Assembly (NCBI GenBank): GCA_027622495.1 | Contig: JAQBYL010000035.1 | Span: forward strand, 1-16,310 | From: Pseudomonadota bacterium | GTDB lineage: Bacteria > Pseudomonadota > Gammaproteobacteria > Pseudomonadales > Azotimanducaceae | Length of the DNA: 16,310 nucleotides | Direction of reading: 5' to 3' | Position numbers and translations under genes: made by a program | The notes under the pieces: generated by a model | What the model was told of the DNA's origin: nothing | Databases searched by the model: none | What the model saw: the letters and a program-made list of their open reading frames with translations, nothing else | In this document: positions 1 through 6,826 of the stretch, piece by piece | How the letters are laid out: every line of letters begins with the position of its first letter | Position numbering within the stretch: position 1 is the first letter of the stretch

Positions 1-451
1 TGGATTTCTGCAAGGCAAGGGCCCCCACCTGGATCGACATGCGCCCCGCTACCTCACTCATGGGCAACAGCAGCGGCAGCTGACCGGTGGCAGAAGTGAC
101 CGTTTCGTAGGCAATCGCGGTGACCCCGGAATGCATCAGAGCGTCTGCCTGTTGCGGGTCTGCAGCGAGATGCAGATAGGTAAAGAGCATCTGACCGGGG
201 CGCAAACGGCCACATTCAACGAGTTGCGGTTCTTTCACTTTGACCACGAGGTCTGCGGCAAAGGCGTCGTCCACACTGGCTACCGTTGCGCCCGCCTGCC
301 GATAATCAGCATCCTCAAACCCGATGCCTGCTCCAGCGTCGGCTTCAATGACCACCCGATGGCCCGCTGCGTTAAGTTCAGCCACCGACTCAGGGGTCAG
401 ACCAACCCGATACTCCTGATTTTTGATTTCTCTTGGGACACCAATTCGCAT
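1..451 (-). CDS. ald: Alanine dehydrogenase, N-terminal 150 residues (gene runs off the left edge)
   Basis: Alanine dehydrogenase reversibly deaminates L-alanine to pyruvate and ammonia with NAD, in the cytoplasm. The reverse-strand frame is open from an ATG at 451 to the window edge and opens with MRIGVPREIKNQEYRVGLTP, the standard start of this family. Arg15, the Lys of KVKEP (residue 73) and the His of TYLHLA (residue 94) match the substrate-binding Arg15, Lys75 and His96 of characterised Ald enzymes. The stretch PMSEVAGRMSIQVGA (130-144) is also diagnostic. The NAD-binding Rossmann domain and C-terminus lie outside the window. An AGGAG site sits 8 nt before the ATG and fixes the start. 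The gene diverges from an Lrp/AsnC regulator, a common arrangement for ald, so that regulator probably controls it. The alternative, the related N-terminal domain of NAD(P) transhydrogenase PntA, fits less well. Confidence 0.95.
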   Translation of the reverse strand, partial: MRIGVPREIKNQEYRVGLTPESVAELNAAGHRVVIEADAGAGIGFEDADYRQAGATVASVDDAFAADLVVKVKEPQLVECGRLRPGQMLFTYLHLAADPQQADALMHSGVTAIAYETVTSATGQLPLLLPMSEVAGRMSIQVGALALQKS

Positions 452-521
452 GAACATTTACTCCTGGTCCAAAGACCTATGCCAATGACCGCCACAATAG
501 CCTCAGGCAGGCGGGTAGAGT

Positions 522-550
522 TTGCGATTCGCAGAAATAAAGTGTCTAGT
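522..550 (+). promoter_or_regulatory. Predicted sigma-70 promoter of the Lrp/AsnC gene, with dyad over the -35
   Basis: TTGCGA at 522-527 and TCTAGT at 545-550 are separated by 17 bp; each matches the sigma-70 consensus at 4 of 6 bases. The expected transcript start near 557 would give a leader of about 25 nt before the ATG at 582. A perfect 11-bp dyad, TGCGA-T-TCGCA, covers the -35 (523-533). The prediction rests on sequence alone. Confidence 0.4.
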
Positions 551-595
551 ACGCAAGATATACCGTCATAAGAATATATGTATGCAAGATTTACC
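549..595 (+). repeat. 16-bp direct repeat, two copies 31 bp apart, overlapping -10 and start codon of lrp-like gene
   Basis: Copy 1 is GTACGCAAGATATACC at 549-564 and copy 2 is GTATGCAAGATTTACC at 580-595; they match at 14 of 16 positions. The 31-bp period is close to three helical turns, so both copies would face the same side of the DNA. Copy 1 overlaps the predicted -10 and transcript start, and copy 2 overlaps the start codon. This is the expected layout for autorepression by an Lrp-type oligomer. The function is inferred. Confidence 0.5.
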
Positions 596-1058
596 CAACG
601 TTGATCGTATTGACCGGAGAATTCTTCACGCTCTGCAGTCCGATGCGAAGCTCACCAACGCGCTGCTCGCGGAACGGATCGGTCTGTCCGAGTCAGCCTG
701 CCAGCGCCGCGTAAAAGCGCTGGAAGCCAGTGGTCTGATTCGCGGGTACGTAGCTCTCATGGATCAGACCATGGCCGGCTTTCCAGACAATGTGTTCGTC
801 CAGATAACCCTCGAGCGCCAGCAGCAGGACAATCTGGCGGCCTTTGAACGGGAAGTTCAGAACCTGCCGGAGGTGATGGAGTGTTATCTGATGTCAGGAG
901 AAAGTGATTACCTGTTGCGGGTCATCGTGCAGGACGCGCGCGATTACGAACGCATCCACAGTCAATACCTCACCCGCCTGCCAGGCGTGGACCGGGTCCA
1001 TTCGAGCTTCGCGCTTCGCACCGTGATCAAGAGAACCGAGGTGCCGATCCGCGCTTGA
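582..1058 (+). CDS. Lrp/AsnC family transcriptional regulator
   Basis: A 158-aa DNA-binding regulator, the usual Lrp/AsnC length. The N-terminal winged helix-turn-helix covers about residues 6-55 (DRIDRRILHALQSDAKLTNA, then the recognition helix region LSESACQRRVKALEASGLI). The C-terminal RAM/ligand-binding ferredoxin-like domain covers about 65-145 and contains the typical MSGESDYLLRV turn (104-114). Such proteins form dimers to octamers and respond to amino acids. The divergent ald gene makes alanine or a related amino acid the likely effector and ald the likely target, by inference. I chose ATG 582 because the conserved HTH begins just after it. The frame is open back to an ATG at 522, but that one lies inside the predicted promoter. 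No strong ribosome binding site is visible. Direct repeats at 549-595 suggest autoregulation. Convergent with the SDR gene, 12 bp away. Confidence 0.93.
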   Translation: MQDLPNVDRIDRRILHALQSDAKLTNALLAERIGLSESACQRRVKALEASGLIRGYVALMDQTMAGFPDNVFVQITLERQQQDNLAAFEREVQNLPEVMECYLMSGESDYLLRVIVQDARDYERIHSQYLTRLPGVDRVHSSFALRTVIKRTEVPIRA

Positions 1059-1070
1059 GTCGGCGCCGGT

Positions 1071-1880
1071 CTAGATCAGTTCAGCTGCGTTAAGCTTGAA
1101 CTCTTCCATCACCTGATCGGCGTAGTCAATTCTGCCAGTCAGCCTCTTCGCATCACCATGACAAAGCCGCAGACAGGCCTCAGCCATGTGCTCCACGGGG
1201 GTCACCCGGTCTTTGTTCGTTTCGTTGATCAGCTTGTGGTGCATGACCCCGGGTGTGGCGACCAGACCCGGCGAGATCACGTTGACGCCGATGTTGTCGT
1301 CGTAGGTCTCCTGCGCAAGACCGGTGGTAAACCGTTCGAGCGCAGCTTTGCACATGCCATAGACGGTGCTGCCGCGCCCGGGCAGGGTTTTGTCGGGGTG
1401 GATGGCTGCGTGGGATGAGACGTTGAGTATCCAGCCTTCGCCGCGTTCACGCATGCCTGGCAGAACCAGTTGCGACAGTTCGAACGGTGTCCACACCTGA
1501 ACGTCCATCATCAATCTAAAACGCCGTTCCGGAAATGTTTCTACCGGGATGAAGTAGGTAATCGCTGCATTGTTGACCAGTATGTCTACCGATCCAAAAT
1601 GGTCCTGCGCCGTGCTGATGAGGGCGTGTCGGTCTTCGGCGATCGACAGATCCGCTCGAACCGCCAGGGCCTGACCACCGGCATCGGTGATTCTGGCTGC
1701 GGTGGCTTTGATGGTTCCGGGCAGGTAGTGATCGTCCTGGTCAACGGTCCGGGCGCTGACCACCACCCGAGCGCCCTCCATTGCAAAACGCAAGGCAATG
1801 GCTTCGCCGATCCCCCGACTGGCGCCGGTGATCACTGCAACTTTTCCGGCCAGCAGCCCCTTCGAGTTGATCCGAGACAT
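1071..1880 (-). CDS. Short-chain dehydrogenase/reductase (SDR), HSDL2-like
   Basis: A 269-aa cytosolic NAD(P)-dependent oxidoreductase of the classical SDR superfamily. The Rossmann glycine motif TGASRGIG is at residues 18-25, NNAA at 103-106, the catalytic serine region is VSS at 154-156, and the Tyr/Lys pair is Y174-x3-K178. After the third beta strand comes a segment with LPGTIKATAARITDAGG (53-69). It resembles the insertion in human HSDL2-like proteins and their bacterial relatives, so the closest family is probably that one. The substrate cannot be told from sequence. The ATG at 1880 has only a G-rich stretch (GTGGGGGTAA) as a possible ribosome binding site. The gene diverges from the TPR protein across 75 bp that must hold both promoters. 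It converges on the Lrp gene and looks monocistronic. Confidence 0.9.
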   Translation of the reverse strand: MSRINSKGLLAGKVAVITGASRGIGEAIALRFAMEGARVVVSARTVDQDDHYLPGTIKATAARITDAGGQALAVRADLSIAEDRHALISTAQDHFGSVDILVNNAAITYFIPVETFPERRFRLMMDVQVWTPFELSQLVLPGMRERGEGWILNVSSHAAIHPDKTLPGRGSTVYGMCKAALERFTTGLAQETYDDNIGVNVISPGLVATPGVMHHKLINETNKDRVTPVEHMAEACLRLCHGDAKRLTGRIDYADQVMEEFKLNAAELI

Positions 1881-1955
1881 CGTATTACCCCCACAGTTTT
1901 GCCGCGAGAGTGTAACCGCTTCATCTCTTTGTTGACCATGCGTAGACTCCCCGGC

Positions 1956-2504
1956 ATGAAAAGAGCCCTGTCCATTCTTGTGATCGCAGCACTGTGTGCA
2001 GGCACCGGCATCGCAGCCACCGCCGGTGATCCGGACTTCGCCGGAGACAACACATCGGCCACAACTTCCGACGCAGCACAGACGCAGCGCACCGAAACCA
2101 ATGAGGCCTGGAGCGGGAGCTGCTTCAACGGTGATGAAGCAGCCTGTAGCGATCTTTTATACCGCTCAGACCTGTACCCCTACCATAAATCTGCCTATGC
2201 GAATCGTGCACGGATTTACTCGGCAGCTGGCCGATGGGAAGACGCTCTTGCTGATCTCGATCAGGCACTCGCGTTCGGTGCGGATGAACGCCTGCTGATC
2301 AATCGGGCAAATGTGCTGTTAAAGTCCGGTCAGATACACAGTGCAATTGACGCCTACAGCGCGTTGCTGGCCGAAAGACCGGTCTACATTGCAACGTTGT
2401 ACTTTAACCGCGCAGCCGCCTATCGCGCCTTGAATGACCAGCGTCGAGCCTTTGAAGACTGGTCCGCAGCAAAAGCTTATGTCGCGGAATCCCCACCGAT
2501 GTAA
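1956..2504 (+). CDS. Small exported TPR-repeat protein
   Basis: A 182-aa protein that begins with a clear Sec signal peptide (MKRALSILVIAALCAGTGIA, cut near residue 20-23), so it is probably periplasmic. A low-complexity Thr/Ala/Ser-rich linker (about 24-50) leads to a Cys pair in SGSCFNGDEAACSDLL (likely disulphide or Sel1-like cap). Three TPR-like helix pairs follow, at about 78-111, 112-144 and 146-178, with NRARIYSAAGRWEDALADLD as the best match. TPRs mediate protein-protein contact; the partner is unknown. ATG 1956 is preferred because it puts the basic n-region directly ahead of the hydrophobic core. ATG 1938 in the same frame would add six residues. Neither has a good ribosome binding site. 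The last 28 bp overlap the 3' end of alr on the other strand. Confidence 0.8.
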   Translation: MKRALSILVIAALCAGTGIAATAGDPDFAGDNTSATTSDAAQTQRTETNEAWSGSCFNGDEAACSDLLYRSDLYPYHKSAYANRARIYSAAGRWEDALADLDQALAFGADERLLINRANVLLKSGQIHSAIDAYSALLAERPVYIATLYFNRAAAYRALNDQRRAFEDWSAAKAYVAESPPM

Positions 2505-3523
2505 ATCCGCTCGACGCGGTTACCGAGACGGGACAGCATTTCATAACTGAAGAGGCCACGTTCCCTCTCCAGTTCATCAAGGGTGATGTTTGCGCCGAAG
2601 AATTCAACCCAGTCTCCCTCGCTGACACTCACACCGGTTACATCGACCATGGTCAGATCCATCGAGATACGACCGACGATGGGGACCCGCTGGCCACTGA
2701 CAAACCCAGAACCTGAGTTGGACAGACTTCTAGGCAGACCATCGGCATAGCCGATCCCTACCGTGGCCAGGTGTGTTGGCTTGTCAGTCACGTACGAGGC
2801 CGCATATCCAACCGGCGTACCCGCCGGGACCTCGCGCACCTGTAGGACCGAACCCTCAAGCGTTGCAACACAACGCATGGGATTGACCTGCAGACTGAAC
2901 GGATTTCCGCCGTACAGACCGATCCCCGGCCGGCCCAGATCGCCTGGCATTTCCAGACCGGCGAGGATCGCAGCAGAGTTGCCCACGCTCGCCGGTATGC
3001 CTTTAAACCGGCTACGTAGTTCGCCGATGCGTTCGATTGTTTGTGAATTGCCTGGATCATCCGGCCGATCGGCCAGGGCGAAATGAGACATCAGCAGGAC
3101 TACGTCTACACCATCGAGCGCAGACGGATCCAGCGACGGGTCAAACCCCAGCCGCATCATGCCGGTATCGACATGCACGGCGGCGGGAGATGCACAACCA
3201 CGAAAGCGTTCGAGTTGCGCAACTGAATTGAGCACCGGGATCAGGGATGCCTGGGCAAACTGATCGACCTTGCCAACAGGTACACCTTCAAAAACAAATA
3301 TCCTGATTTGCTCAGACAGACTGCGTACACTCAGACCTTCGTTGAGTGTGGCAACGAAGAAGTCCGTGCAACCTGCATCGATCAGCGCCTCGACAACGGC
3401 CGCATACCCCAGGCCATAAGCATTTGCCTTGACAACAGCACCAACGTGTCCCGCTGCCTTGTCAGTAAACAGCCGGTAGTTCCACACGAGCGCATCCAGA
3501 TCGACGATTACCCGGGCAGCCAT
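2477..3523 (-). CDS. alr: Alanine racemase (PLP-dependent)
   Basis: Interconverts L- and D-alanine in the cytoplasm, supplying D-alanine for peptidoglycan or, in the catabolic (DadX) role, degrading D-alanine. At 348 aa it is slightly short for the family (about 355-390). The PLP lysine is K32 in VVKANAYGLG, at the end of the first strand of the N-terminal TIM barrel. HVDTGMMRLGF (117-127) is conserved. The second catalytic residue is Y259 in VGIGYADGLPR, followed by VGRISMDLTMVDVT (283-296) of the C-terminal beta domain, which contributes to the dimer active site. The start at 3523 lies just before the conserved VIVDLDAL. No strong Shine-Dalgarno is visible; the upstream leader is C-rich. 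An ald gene 2 kb away fits L- and D-alanine use, but an alr/dadX distinction cannot be made here. It ends inside the TPR gene on the opposite strand. Confidence 0.95.
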   Translation of the reverse strand: MAARVIVDLDALVWNYRLFTDKAAGHVGAVVKANAYGLGYAAVVEALIDAGCTDFFVATLNEGLSVRSLSEQIRIFVFEGVPVGKVDQFAQASLIPVLNSVAQLERFRGCASPAAVHVDTGMMRLGFDPSLDPSALDGVDVVLLMSHFALADRPDDPGNSQTIERIGELRSRFKGIPASVGNSAAILAGLEMPGDLGRPGIGLYGGNPFSLQVNPMRCVATLEGSVLQVREVPAGTPVGYAASYVTDKPTHLATVGIGYADGLPRSLSNSGSGFVSGQRVPIVGRISMDLTMVDVTGVSVSEGDWVEFFGANITLDELERERGLFSYEMLSRLGNRVERIYIGGDSAT

Positions 3524-3618
3524 CAGTGCAGGCAGGTGTGGGGGGAGGGGAGCTTTTTAACGGGGAAGCAATCCCGCGAGCAACACGCCTGCAACATCAT
3601 CGTGTTCCCGTGGTCAGG

Positions 3619-3627
3619 TTTATAGCA
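3619..3627 (-). promoter_or_regulatory. Possible extended -10 promoter element for alr
   Basis: Read on the reverse strand, the sequence is TGCTATAAA: an extended -10 (TGn) plus TATAAA, 5 of 6 to consensus. It lies about 95 bp upstream of the alr start and just downstream of the small ORF's stop. No convincing -35 is seen, which is tolerated with extended -10 elements. The leader would be about 85-90 nt. Prediction only. Confidence 0.35.
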
Positions 3628-3633
3628 GAACCG

Positions 3634-3861
3634 TTACTTAACCCGACGAAACAGTGCGTCCCAGACTCGGCCTGCTGGACTGGTTCGGCGCTCCTGGAGA
3701 CGCCTGTCCGTCACAATGCCTTCTCTTCTTGCGCGGACCTCATAGAGACCCTGAGCACTCTTACGTCGTTCGTTCTCGGTTCTTCTATCATCGCCATCAA
3801 GGCGAACGTCGATCTGTCCAATCTCAACTCGAGCGTCCTCGACGCTGGAATCTGTATTCAT
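3634..3861 (-). CDS. Small Arg-rich hypothetical protein (75 aa)
   Basis: This 75-aa reading frame matches no family I can name. It is hydrophilic and strongly basic after an acidic N-terminus (MNTDSSVEDARVEIGQIDV). It carries repeated Arg pairs of the form DRRxxERR: DDRRTENERR (about 24-33), RARREG (43-48) and DRRLQERR (52-59). The end, VWDALFRRVK, could be an amphipathic helix. It has no signal peptide and is probably disordered and cytosolic. Small proteins with such DRR/ERR repeats are common hypothetical proteins in Proteobacteria (from memory), which is the main reason to accept this frame over the overlapping plus-strand one. There is no good ribosome binding site. It lies upstream of alr on the same strand, 110 bp away, and could share a transcript. 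It may be spurious. Confidence 0.5.
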   Translation of the reverse strand: MNTDSSVEDARVEIGQIDVRLDGDDRRTENERRKSAQGLYEVRARREGIVTDRRLQERRTSPAGRVWDALFRRVK

Positions 3862-4029
3862 AGGCTGTTATTTAACTTGTTGACTGGTTTCGAACTTTCA
3901 AATGGTCAAGTTGTTAGCCAACAGCTCGCTGACAGCCTGACACAAGTGGCCGCGACTATACCCTCTGTTGACCTGAATACAAACACAACGACCGCAAATA
4001 GGGCCGATATCTGGCACCCAAACAGGTGA
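3862..4029. other. Non-coding spacer between the coiled-coil gene and the small ORF
   Basis: Together with 3524-3633 and the small ORF, this makes a gap of about 500 bp with no firmly recognised gene. It is more AT-rich than its surroundings. It holds one plausible minus-strand promoter and no clear terminator: the short CACC/GGGTG stem after the coiled-coil stop has no T-run. A plus-strand open frame covers the whole gap but does not look like a protein family I know. Confidence 0.4.
3955..3982 (-). promoter_or_regulatory. Possible sigma-70 promoter for the small ORF (and perhaps alr)
   Basis: On the reverse strand, TTGTAT (3982-3977) and TATAGT (3960-3955) are spaced by 16 bp. The -10 matches 5 of 6 bases and the -35 only 3 of 6. 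It points at the small ORF starting at 3861. Prediction only. Confidence 0.28.
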
Positions 4030-5751
4030 TCAGCGGGTTTTCGCTTCGCTCAGGGCCCGTGCCTGGGAGATCCAGCTGTCACGGATGATCCGCGATCTGA
4101 AGGCATGGAGAAGGTGCGATTCAAGCTCGAGGGCGGCTTGGTCAAGACGAGCGATGTCGTCATAACAAAGCACCCCTTGGTGATGCAGCTGAATCGCGAG
4201 CTTGGGTCCGATCCCTCTGATCTTGGTGAAGTCATCCACCGCGTTAACCGGTGGGCGATTCAGTCCTTCTGCCTGGAACGCGGGTGCAGGCGCTTCACGC
4301 GCATCTGCCAACCGACTCTTCAGTTCCTGGTTGTCTTTTTCCAGCTTGCTGATGAGCTCTCCACTGTCATCCAGGTGGCTTTCGATTTTGGCAAGACGCG
4401 ACCGCGTCTGGGTCAGCTGACCGGAAAGCGCAGCCCGTTCATGCTCGCGCTGGTGATTGGCTTCCTGTGCTTGCGTCACACAGCTCTCAAGGCGACTGAT
4501 CTCTGCGTCTCGTGCCTGCACTGTAGACAGCAGTTCCGAAACTTTCTGCTGTTGCAGATCAGCCAGTTCCAGCTGCTGTGCAAACTCCGTTTCAAACCTC
4601 GCTCTGGCTTCGTCCACTGCCTTGTTAATTGCCTGCGTCCGCTCATTGTCGTCGAAACCTAGCCGCGCTACTTCACGAGTCAGGGTTTGGCGTTCGTCGG
4701 TCAGACCTTTCAGCTCCTCGTGCAGCCGGATGAACTTTGTCGACAGCACACGGAATTTGTGTTCCTGACGCTCATACAGATCACCCTGTTCAGCAATCTG
4801 GTGCAAGAGCGCCTTCTTTTCTGCGGCTGACATCTGTTCAAGCTCGAGGTTCTGATCGGTCAGATCGTTGCGCTCACTATGCCAGGCCTCGGTTTTAGCC
4901 TGCAGATCTGCGTTCACGACCGCCACCTGATGCTGCACGTGGTGCGTCTCCTGTACCGCGCGTTCGAGCTCCGCCCGAACCTGCCGTGTCTGTTCTTTTG
5001 TGTCGTGATCATGCTGTTGGAGAACCAACAGATTCTGCTCAGTTTCCGAAAGCACAGACCGCAGCATCTTCTCCTGCTGGGTGAGCCTTTCTACCTCAGC
5101 GCGTAATTCGTCCACTTCGGCGCTGTTATGGTTAGCGAGTTGTGCTTTAAGGTGCGCCAGGTCTTCACCGAGCATGTGAATCTGCTGATTCGCCATGTCG
5201 GTGGTTTCTTTGAGCTGGGCGTTGCGATTGGTCAGCGAGTCAGTCTGTGCACGCGCGGTCTGCTCACTGCGCACGGCTTGCGCGAGTTGTGCCTCGACCG
5301 CAATTCTGCGCTCGTTGGCTTCTTCGGCCAGCGATCGTTGGGTCAACATCTCTGTGCTTTGCCCGTCAAGCAAGCGGCTGACTCTTTCGCACTTGACCTT
5401 CCACGCATCGTGTTCGTTCTGCAGCAATCTGATGGCATCATCGCGCTGAGCAATCTCGGCGATCTTAAGATCGATTCTCGCGCTACTTTCGGCAAGTTCC
5501 GCTTCCAGGTCGGTCAAACGCCCGTCAGCAGCAGGGGGGCGTGCTTCAGTCAGCTCGATGTAGCGGCTCTTGAGCGTTTCCATTTCTTCGGTTTTTTCGC
5601 GCAACGCAGCGGCCAGTCGCGGGACCCGCTCACGCCACTTGTTCAGCTCAGCCTGCAGGCTGGCTTCACTGGGTACACCTGATGCTTCTTCGTCATCGTT
5701 GACTGCCACCAGAGCCAGAGCGCTGTGTTTTTCTGCCTGTCGTCCTTCCAT
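4030..5751 (-). CDS. Long coiled-coil protein with C-terminal helix-hairpin-helix domain
   Basis: A 573-aa protein of unknown function. After a short acidic N-terminus, about residues 30-490 are almost continuous heptad-like, Glu/Gln/Leu/Arg-rich helix, as in SMC- or myosin-type coiled coils, broken by short Pro/Gly-containing stretches near 70 and 490-505. The last 68 residues start with DDFTKIRGIGPKLAIQLHHQ (506-525), a helix-hairpin-helix of the kind found in DUF4332/HHH_5-like domains, which in other proteins binds DNA non-specifically. There is no signal peptide or membrane segment. A structural or DNA-tethering role is possible but inferred. ATG 5751 is chosen: GAGGA lies about 11 nt upstream, whereas the in-frame GTG at 5769 has no binding site. 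It lies 122 bp behind the SDR on the same strand. Automated annotation may transfer endonuclease or chromosome-partition names; neither is supported. Confidence 0.85.
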   Translation of the reverse strand: MEGRQAEKHSALALVAVNDDEEASGVPSEASLQAELNKWRERVPRLAAALREKTEEMETLKSRYIELTEARPPAADGRLTDLEAELAESSARIDLKIAEIAQRDDAIRLLQNEHDAWKVKCERVSRLLDGQSTEMLTQRSLAEEANERRIAVEAQLAQAVRSEQTARAQTDSLTNRNAQLKETTDMANQQIHMLGEDLAHLKAQLANHNSAEVDELRAEVERLTQQEKMLRSVLSETEQNLLVLQQHDHDTKEQTRQVRAELERAVQETHHVQHQVAVVNADLQAKTEAWHSERNDLTDQNLELEQMSAAEKKALLHQIAEQGDLYERQEHKFRVLSTKFIRLHEELKGLTDERQTLTREVARLGFDDNERTQAINKAVDEARARFETEFAQQLELADLQQQKVSELLSTVQARDAEISRLESCVTQAQEANHQREHERAALSGQLTQTRSRLAKIESHLDDSGELISKLEKDNQELKSRLADAREAPAPAFQAEGLNRPPVNAVDDFTKIRGIGPKLAIQLHHQGVLCYDDIARLDQAALELESHLLHAFRSRIIRDSWISQARALSEAKTR

Positions 5752-5873
5752 CGAGCTTAACTTCCTCACGTTTCACCAGGGCGCGCGAGTGAGCACACCT
5801 AGCCACCCGTAAAACTAAAGGATTCAATCAAGCCTTTATGTGATGCGACCCAAACTCTGAATCGAATGACCGG

Positions 5874-6761
5874 TCAGGGGGTTTGAAAAACCCGGGTCAG
5901 GGTCTCCTCGAGCGGTGTGAGGCTGATGCCGAGAGCAGTCAAGGCAGGTTGGTTGTCGATCTGATCGTCGTGATCCAGCACCCCCAGCATGGCTCGGGTG
6001 ATGGGTGGGTTGGCCAACCGTTCGAGGCCCAGTGCCACGAGCATGCCAAGCGCAAGGGGTAATGAGACGACTCTGACACTGTTGTTCAGGACCGCGGCAG
6101 CACGCACTGTCAGATCGCGCCGGGTGAGCGAGCGCGGTCCCCCCAGGTCGAAGGTTGCCGGCCCCACGACCCGCTCGAATATGGCGCAGATTGCAGCGAT
6201 AACATCACCCGCGTAGATCGGCTGTTCCATGCTGTTTGCGTTGAACATCAGCGCAAGACGGGAACTCGCACGTTTTTTTAACGCAGCGGTCGCATAGTCG
6301 TTTTCACCAAGCACCATGGGGACTTTCAATACCACCGCAGGGATTGTGCCGTTACGCAGGATCTGTTGTGCCTGACCTTTCGATTTCAGGCAGGCATTGA
6401 GCGCCTCGAGTGTTGATCCGACAATGCTCAGATAAACGATCTGTTGAACACTGCTTCCGCGTAGCGCTTCAACCAACACCTCGCAGCTCGCCTCATGCGC
6501 CTGCTGGTAGCTTGCTGCCGCCCCTTCCTTGATGATGCCGACAAGATGGACCACCCGCTCGCATCCGGCCAGGGCATCGCGCATCTGGGCGAGATTGGTG
6601 TAATCGACAATTCGGACATCGACATCGTGACCCGCGATCTTTCGAACCTGGTCTGCGGCCCGCGTGCTTCGCACCAGAGCACGAAGGGGCGAGCCGCAAA
6701 GTCGCTGGATCAACTTCTTCCCCAGATGACCATTTGCCCCGGTGATCGCAATGGGTGCCAC
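5874..6761 (-). CDS. Atypical SDR, NAD(P)-binding, NmrA/NDUFA9-like
   Basis: A 295-aa protein with a Rossmann fold: TGANGHLG at residues 7-14 binds the dinucleotide, and VVHLVGIIKEG and IVYLSIVGS are the usual later strands. The catalytic Tyr-x3-Lys of classical SDRs is missing: the expected position reads CLKSKGQAQQIL, keeping Lys but without Tyr. This points to the atypical SDRs (NmrA-like, or the NDUFA9 accessory-subunit group), which bind NAD(P) for sensing, assembly or reduction. MEQPIYAGDVIAAI and FDLGGPRSLTRRDL are typical of the C-terminal half of that group. The start is GTG at 6761, supported by AAGGAG 7 nt upstream. It diverges from the phosphatidyltransferase gene, and the two may share control. 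The substrate is unknown. Confidence 0.88.
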   Translation of the reverse strand: MAPIAITGANGHLGKKLIQRLCGSPLRALVRSTRAADQVRKIAGHDVDVRIVDYTNLAQMRDALAGCERVVHLVGIIKEGAAASYQQAHEASCEVLVEALRGSSVQQIVYLSIVGSTLEALNACLKSKGQAQQILRNGTIPAVVLKVPMVLGENDYATAALKKRASSRLALMFNANSMEQPIYAGDVIAAICAIFERVVGPATFDLGGPRSLTRRDLTVRAAAVLNNSVRVVSLPLALGMLVALGLERLANPPITRAMLGVLDHDDQIDNQPALTALGISLTPLEETLTRVFQTP

Positions 6762-6826
6762 TCAGGCTCTCCTTATCAGGTTGTTGCAGGCCAAGCACTC
6801 GCGACACTTCAGCCGTCTATCACGTA

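Noticed and set aside
1470..1955. Upstream extension of the TPR frame through the SDR gene
   Set aside because: The extension is antisense to a clear SDR, and a signal peptide begins at 1956.
3541..3615. Hairpins (GGGA/TCCC and AACACG/CGTGTT) in the alr leader as terminator or riboswitch
   Set aside because: Stems are only 4-6 bp with long loops, no T-run follows on the alr strand, and no known riboswitch core is seen.
3526..4029. 167-codon plus-strand open frame spanning the gap upstream of alr
   Set aside because: It resembles no family I know, starts in the G-rich alr leader without a ribosome binding site, and competes with a minus-strand frame whose repeated Arg motifs look more protein-like. 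Not fully excluded.
4105..5682. Several plus-strand frames of 75-185 codons opposite the coiled-coil gene
   Set aside because: They mirror the repetitive coiled-coil coding and are rich in Cys, Ser and Arg runs typical of antisense frames; no start signals.
5770..5873. AAAGG/CCTTT inverted repeat in the gap between the SDR and the coiled-coil gene
   Set aside because: It is a 5-bp stem with an 11-nt loop and no T-run, expected by chance in AT-rich spacer DNA.
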